A DNA stretch of 64,000 nt, taken from contig NZ_JACZFR010000044.1 of NCBI RefSeq assembly GCF_014904815.1, positions 1-64,000 on the forward strand. Reading direction: 5' to 3'. This document shows, in pieces, positions 60,566 through 64,000 of this stretch (its first letter is position 1; each line of letters begins with the position of its first letter). The DNA is from Microbulbifer taiwanensis (lineage in GTDB: Bacteria > Pseudomonadota > Gammaproteobacteria > Pseudomonadales > Cellvibrionaceae). The position numbers were made by a program, and so were the translations under genes. Under the pieces are notes generated by a model. The model was not told the DNA's origin and did no database searches. It was given only the letters and a program-made list of their open reading frames with translations.

Positions 60566-61240
60566 CTATACTTCCGCCCACTTTACCGTTCTGGTGTTGT
60601 TGTTCGTATCCGTAGCATGGGCATAGAACTTCCAGTTGCCGCCTCTCAGGCGCCCGAATACAAAGCCCATACCGTGGTAGTGTGTCTGGTACTCGCACAG
60701 GCGCACGGCCCTCATGGGGATGTTGGGGTTGGGCAGCGACTGCTGGATGGATGTTCGCTGGGTTGCGCGCGCTGCTGCGCCGTTGCCGACGTTGTCATTG
60801 GAGTGGAATACATAGAGGGATCCGTTGTAGCGGATGGTCCCCACGGTGCAACCGGTCAGGGGACCGGTGATAAAGAAGGTGGCATTTGGATCCAGGATCA
60901 TGCTGGTGCAGTGATTGGCGCGGAAGGGCAGGTAGCGAAAGCCCACATCTCCGTTGGCGGCCAGGGGCTGGAACACCCGGTAGATGCGGTTGGAGATACC
61001 GGTTACCGCCTTGAACTGTGTCCAGTTGGATGAGTGTATCGGCTGGTTGATGCCGACTGTGTGAATCATTGAGATGAAGTTGTTAGGGGACTGGGTGAAG
61101 AGCATTGCCTGCTTGCCATTGGGCAGGGGCGCCGCCGGACCGGCGACCGAGGCTAGGGCGGAGGCGGGCGCGTCCCGCACTTCTACCCGGTGGTGTCCGA
61201 GGTAGGCCTTGGGGTCGGCCATAAAGGATTGGAAGCCCAT
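60566..61240 (-). CDS. Putative CNF/DNT/BLF1-like glutamine deamidase (toxin-type)
   Basis: A 224-residue soluble protein with no signal peptide. Residues 126-146 contain GPLTGCT, and then YVFH with Cys131 and His146. A Cys-His pair 15 residues apart after an L(S/T)GC motif is the catalytic signature of the Rho-deamidating domain of CNF1 (Cys866, His881) and DNT (Cys1292, His1307), and in looser form of Burkholderia lethal factor 1. The rest (NFISMIHTVGINQPIHSS, YRVFQPLAANGDVGFRYLP) fits a compact beta-rich fold. AAGGAG precedes ATG 61240. The gene lies on the opposite strand between two other enzyme genes. The function is inference from motif and spacing. Confidence 0.55.
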   Translation of the reverse strand: MGFQSFMADPKAYLGHHRVEVRDAPASALASVAGPAAPLPNGKQAMLFTQSPNNFISMIHTVGINQPIHSSNWTQFKAVTGISNRIYRVFQPLAANGDVGFRYLPFRANHCTSMILDPNATFFITGPLTGCTVGTIRYNGSLYVFHSNDNVGNGAAARATQRTSIQQSLPNPNIPMRAVRLCEYQTHYHGMGFVFGRLRGGNWKFYAHATDTNNNTRTVKWAEV

Positions 61241-61685
61241 TGTTACTCTCCTTAGCGGTATTGGAATTTATTTGATGTCTGCTTCGATCGGGTCCTGATA
61301 TTTAGTTTTATAAGCCTTTATAACTCTATGTTTCTTTTGGCTTTTATTTCCTGTACCGGATCCGGAAAGCTACTATTTATTCTACTCAATTTTATTTTGA
61401 TAGCTTGGGCGTGCCTGGATTTTCTCCGGACAGGATTATAGATGAAATCGGTTCACGGTGAGACAGGGGAGTGGTAGCTATAGCGAGGCAATTGGCAGCC
61501 GCTATAAAACATATGGCGGGAATTTGAGCGAGTAATTGATTGGTCGATTTTATTAAGTAACTAAATTTTGCCCTGCGTATGGGTGTTTGATAGGTTCGCC
61601 TTGTGTATGTGGTACGGCTGTTGAAGAGCGCCGCTGGAGGTTTGGTGAGCGGCGTGAAAATCTCTCTAGAAAAAGGAATTGCACC
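61241..61685. other. AT-rich intergenic region between divergent effector-like genes
   Basis: These 445 bases are markedly richer in A and T than the flanking genes and have no supported reading frame. They must hold the promoters of the deamidase-like and PLC-like genes. The composition suggests foreign origin or strong control by a silencing protein, but this is inference. Confidence 0.6.
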
Positions 61686-63128
61686 ATGATCTCCAAAGGC
61701 GTTGATGTTTACGGTTATCTCGGCTCGAGTTCTTACTCCGTAACCCACACTTTTCCCAATGACTTCGGAAGCGGCACCAAGGGCTGCACTTTTGATGCAG
61801 TAGAGGTAATGCAGAATGCAAATGACCAGATTGAAGAGTCGGATATCGGCCTGACGGATCACTACGGGCATTACCAGTGGTTCGCGGAGAAGAACGGCTC
61901 CGTCATTGCGTCCAAGTATGCGGAGATAGCGCCTTCGACAGGCAATATGGGGAGCAGCAATATGGGAGACATGCTGAATACCCCGTCCATCGTCACCTCG
62001 GACCATGCCATTTCCTACGGCTTCTATGACGCGGGGCCAGGCTGGGGCTCGCTGACCAACCAGGATCAGTCCTATGTCTATGTGACTTCCAATCATTCCA
62101 CCTGGATGGGGGATCTGGCGGGGTCCACCGCCGCGTCCAGCAAACCTTTCGCCCGCTTTGCACTGCCGGGTGTACACGACGCGGGCATGTTCGATCCGTC
62201 GTTTATCCACGAGCTGGTGCGCAACAGTGATTACCTTGCCGCGCTCCTCGAGTTGGGCGCCCTGACGCCGTTTGCCGGCACCCTCGCCGGGATCACGGTG
62301 GCGGAACTGCAGGCCCTTTCCGCGGGCGAGATCGAGAAGCTGATTATCGGTTTCTCCTTCACCCAGAAGGACAACATTGCGACGATGCTGGATCTCGGTA
62401 TTCGCTATTTCGATTTCCGCCCGGGGTACTGTGTCCCATTCTATGAGGGTGGAATCTATCACCAGCACGCCCTGATCCCGGGCTATCCCTACAACTCCTT
62501 CCTGCGGGATGTGCTGGGCTGGCTCGAGGCGCACCCCAGCGAGATCGTTGTGTTAAACATCAATGACCAGGGGTTTGTCGCCGATGATATGACGCCGTCC
62601 ACTGAGGTCCTCGAGGAATATTTCTCGTCCGCTGTTGCGAGTTCGGGTGCGTCAAATATCGCAATCGGGGATAAGGACAGCCTGTCCCAGACCTACGGGC
62701 AGCTGATAGCGCAGAACAAGCGCCTGATCTTCCTGAACCAGATAGGGAGTGATTACTACCACGCGAGCAAGTATGACTCCTATAATTCCGGCACCTATAC
62801 AACGACCGACCCCGCCGATGTGATTGGGGCGCTGAACGGCATGTCGCGCAGTCACCAGGGCGGCCACGACTACACAGTGCTCCAGCTCCAGGCGACGCCC
62901 GAGGGAACCGATGGGGGAATTCTCTCCAATCTCACAACGCTGAGCGATGCCTCCTCCCCGATTCTCTCGACCAAGGCGATGTTCGACCGGCAGACCTACA
63001 CCTGGCTCCGCCAGCATGTCGCCAGTCGTTTCGATCCGGACCAGACCATCGTTTTCCTGAATGACTTTGGTGACAACGCTCTGGTCGATATTGCCAAGGA
63101 TATCTCACGGGATCGTATCAACGCCTGA
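61686..63128 (+). CDS. PI-PLC X-domain phosphodiesterase with N-terminal accessory domain
   Basis: A 480-residue protein. Residues about 1-145 form an unknown N-terminal domain rich in Ser, Gly, Tyr and Asp; residues about 155-475 are a bacterial phosphatidylinositol phospholipase C barrel: RFALPGVHDAGMF with catalytic His164, MLDLGIRYFDFRPG with the inositol-binding Arg, YHQHAL (His259/His261) for the second catalytic His, and FLRDVLGWLEAHPSEIVVLNI. It would cleave PI or GPI-type lipids. No signal peptide is present, unusual for a bacterial PI-PLC. AAGGA lies before ATG 61686; the open frame upstream to 61587 has no support. Confidence 0.85.
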   Translation: MISKGVDVYGYLGSSSYSVTHTFPNDFGSGTKGCTFDAVEVMQNANDQIEESDIGLTDHYGHYQWFAEKNGSVIASKYAEIAPSTGNMGSSNMGDMLNTPSIVTSDHAISYGFYDAGPGWGSLTNQDQSYVYVTSNHSTWMGDLAGSTAASSKPFARFALPGVHDAGMFDPSFIHELVRNSDYLAALLELGALTPFAGTLAGITVAELQALSAGEIEKLIIGFSFTQKDNIATMLDLGIRYFDFRPGYCVPFYEGGIYHQHALIPGYPYNSFLRDVLGWLEAHPSEIVVLNINDQGFVADDMTPSTEVLEEYFSSAVASSGASNIAIGDKDSLSQTYGQLIAQNKRLIFLNQIGSDYYHASKYDSYNSGTYTTTDPADVIGALNGMSRSHQGGHDYTVLQLQATPEGTDGGILSNLTTLSDASSPILSTKAMFDRQTYTWLRQHVASRFDPDQTIVFLNDFGDNALVDIAKDISRDRINA

Positions 63129-63172
63129 CGGGTGCGGAAATCGCGGCTTGAAAAGCCGTCTTTCTCCTGGCA

Positions 63173-63208
63173 CGAAAAAGCCCCGCCTTTTATGGCGGGG
63201 CTTTTTCG
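63173..63208. terminator. Strong bidirectional intrinsic terminator
   Basis: CGAAAAAGCCCCGCC and GGCGGGGCTTTTTCG form a perfect 15-bp stem with loop TTTTAT. A and T runs on either side allow it to end both the PLC-like gene and the convergent GFA gene. Confidence 0.96.
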
Positions 63209-63241
63209 TTCTGGTATCGATGAGTGTTGAATGCCGGATCT

Positions 63242-63649
63242 CTAATCGGGGAAGCCCGGAAATTCTCGCGCCCTGATACCGGCCTTGTTCCAGTCGGTCT
63301 GCTCTGCGCAGAATATCTGCGCATCCGGCAGCTTCGAGGGCTCTGTATCGAGGCTGCCGGCCGGGACTATCAGGGATTTTCCGCTCTGGGAGAGGTAGGG
63401 CAATCCGGAGCCGCACTTTGCGCAGAATGCCTGGGAGAATGTGCGGGTCGGGTGGTCATAGCGAACTGTGCTTTCCTCGCCTTGTTCCCAGGCGATGTTT
63501 GTCGGGCTGGTAAAGAGGTTGGACGCGTGCGCCGAGCCCGTAAGCTTGCGGCACTGCTCGCAGTGGCAGAAATAGAAGTTGCTGAAGTTGTCTTCCACCG
63601 TGAACTTAACTTCGCCACAAAGGCATCCGCCGGTTATTCTGTTGGCCAT
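63242..63649 (-). CDS. GFA family zinc protein (glutathione-dependent formaldehyde-activating enzyme/CENP-V fold)
   Basis: A 135-residue protein with the full set of GFA zinc ligands: GGCLCGEVKF, FCHCEQCRKLTG and CAKCGSGLPYL. True Gfa joins glutathione and formaldehyde, but most family members have unknown substrates. ATG 63649 has AGGGAA upstream; an ATG two codons earlier lies within the ribosome site. Confidence 0.92.
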   Translation of the reverse strand: MANRITGGCLCGEVKFTVEDNFSNFYFCHCEQCRKLTGSAHASNLFTSPTNIAWEQGEESTVRYDHPTRTFSQAFCAKCGSGLPYLSQSGKSLIVPAGSLDTEPSKLPDAQIFCAEQTDWNKAGIRAREFPGFPD

Positions 63650-63744
63650 GAGCATTCCCTATAGATTCTTGTGCAAAGATTCTATCAGGTTGCCGGTTTC
63701 TGTCCTTTTTTTGTTCTTCCTATATTCATGTCGTTTTACGCAAT

Positions 63745-63774
63745 AAAAAAGGCAGCCACATAGACTGCCTTTTT
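63745..63774. terminator. Intrinsic terminator downstream of the dehydrogenase gene
   Basis: AAAAAAGGCAG and CTGCCTTTTT flank CCACATAGA; the A and T runs make it usable in both directions. It lies about 70 bases beyond the stop of the minus-strand dehydrogenase gene. Confidence 0.85.
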
Positions 63775-63788
63775 AATTTGATAACTTC

Positions 63789-63836
63789 TGTAGGAGCGGC
63801 CGGTGGCCGCGATCGGTCTGTCAGCCGCTCCTACAG
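63789..63836. repeat. REP-like palindrome, TGTAGGAGCGGCC family, copy 4
   Basis: TGTAGGAGCGGCCGGTGGCC, continuing to GCGATCGG, then CAGCCGCTCCTACAG closing the hairpin. It stands 10 bases after the stop of the dehydrogenase gene. Confidence 0.8.
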
Positions 63837-63845
63837 TTTCTGTGG

Positions 63846-64000
63846 TTAGCCGTTGCTGGGGAAGTTGAACTGGGCACCCTCGCGCACACCGCTGGCCGGC
63901 CAGCGCTGGGTCACCGTCTTGCGCTTGGTGTAGAAGCGCACGGCGTCCGGGCCGTAGGCGTGCAGGTCGCCGAACAGGGAGCGCTTCCAGCCGCCGAAGC
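63846..64000 (-). CDS. mmsA: Methylmalonate-semialdehyde dehydrogenase (CoA-acylating), C-terminal fragment
   Basis: Only the last 50 codons or so lie in the window; the gene continues past the right edge. The minus-strand frame reads [16 protein letters not shown], then [14 protein letters not shown], which is the characteristic C-terminus of MmsA-type dehydrogenases of valine and inositol breakdown. The TAA stop is at 63848-63846. The frame has no internal stop up to the edge. Confidence 0.88.
   Translation of the reverse strand, partial: FGGWKRSLFGDLHAYGPDAVRFYTKRKTVTQRWPASGVREGAQFNFPSNG

Overview
The window is GC-rich gammaproteobacterial chromosome, dense with genes and with almost no mobile DNA. 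The gene set (TamAB, a Na+-pumping OadGAB, BolA, LigB, DusC, MtfA, acetoacetyl-CoA synthetase, OmpW family, TPP-controlled thi operon) suggests a marine member of the Cellvibrionales such as Microbulbifer. That genus-level guess is inference from gene content and sequence feel, not from a search.

Layout. 0.2-5.1 kb: a TauE/SafE permease and an aldehyde dehydrogenase (possibly a sulfonate-catabolic pair), an unusual lipoprotein joining a DsbA-like and a GspC-like module, and a secreted SGNH hydrolase. 5.4-12.2 kb: a thiamine operon thiC-thiO-thiS-thiG-thiDE-thiF behind a TPP riboswitch, followed by a small cytochrome c and a secreted beta-propeller protein. 13.8-17.4 kb: dps, a LysR regulator and the divergent acetoacetyl-CoA synthetase. 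17.8-24.1 kb: a small membrane protein and tamA-tamB. 24.2-29.5 kb: a periplasmic molybdenum hydroxylase operon (Tat-exported Mo subunit, 2Fe-2S subunit, triheme cytochrome c, MocA-like maturation enzyme). 29.4-36.7 kb: mtfA, a TonB-like protein, tRNA-Arg(ACG), a second-type FtsH, a PolX-PHP polymerase and dusC. 37.1-40.6 kb: oadGAB behind a structured leader. 40.8-44.6 kb: a large secreted NHL-type protein, a glutamine amidotransferase and a secreted unknown. 44.7-48.9 kb: a LysR gene converging on a second, unrelated-order molybdenum hydroxylase set with its own diheme lipoprotein cytochrome. 49.2-50.3 kb: a TerB-DnaJ protein and BolA. 50.6-54.6 kb: four OmpW-family porin-like genes in tandem, the first three being duplicated units with matching promoters and terminators. 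54.7-58.7 kb: a double-CDGSH protein, LigB and a 7TMR-DISM diguanylate cyclase. 58.9-63.1 kb: an accessory stretch with a small membrane protein and three enzymes that lack signal peptides. These are an endonuclease/exonuclease/phosphatase-like protein, a protein with the Cys-His signature and spacing of CNF/DNT-type glutamine deamidase toxins, and a PI-PLC X-domain protein. 63.2-64.0 kb: a GFA-family protein and the C-terminus of a methylmalonate-semialdehyde dehydrogenase that runs off the edge.

The most interesting part is the 59.5-63.1 kb cluster, which looks like an undescribed set of effector or toxin enzymes. Next are the OmpW array with shared regulatory units, the DsbA/GspC-like lipoprotein, and the paired molybdenum hydroxylase systems. 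Three families of short intergenic palindromic repeats are scattered through the window, mostly at gene ends.
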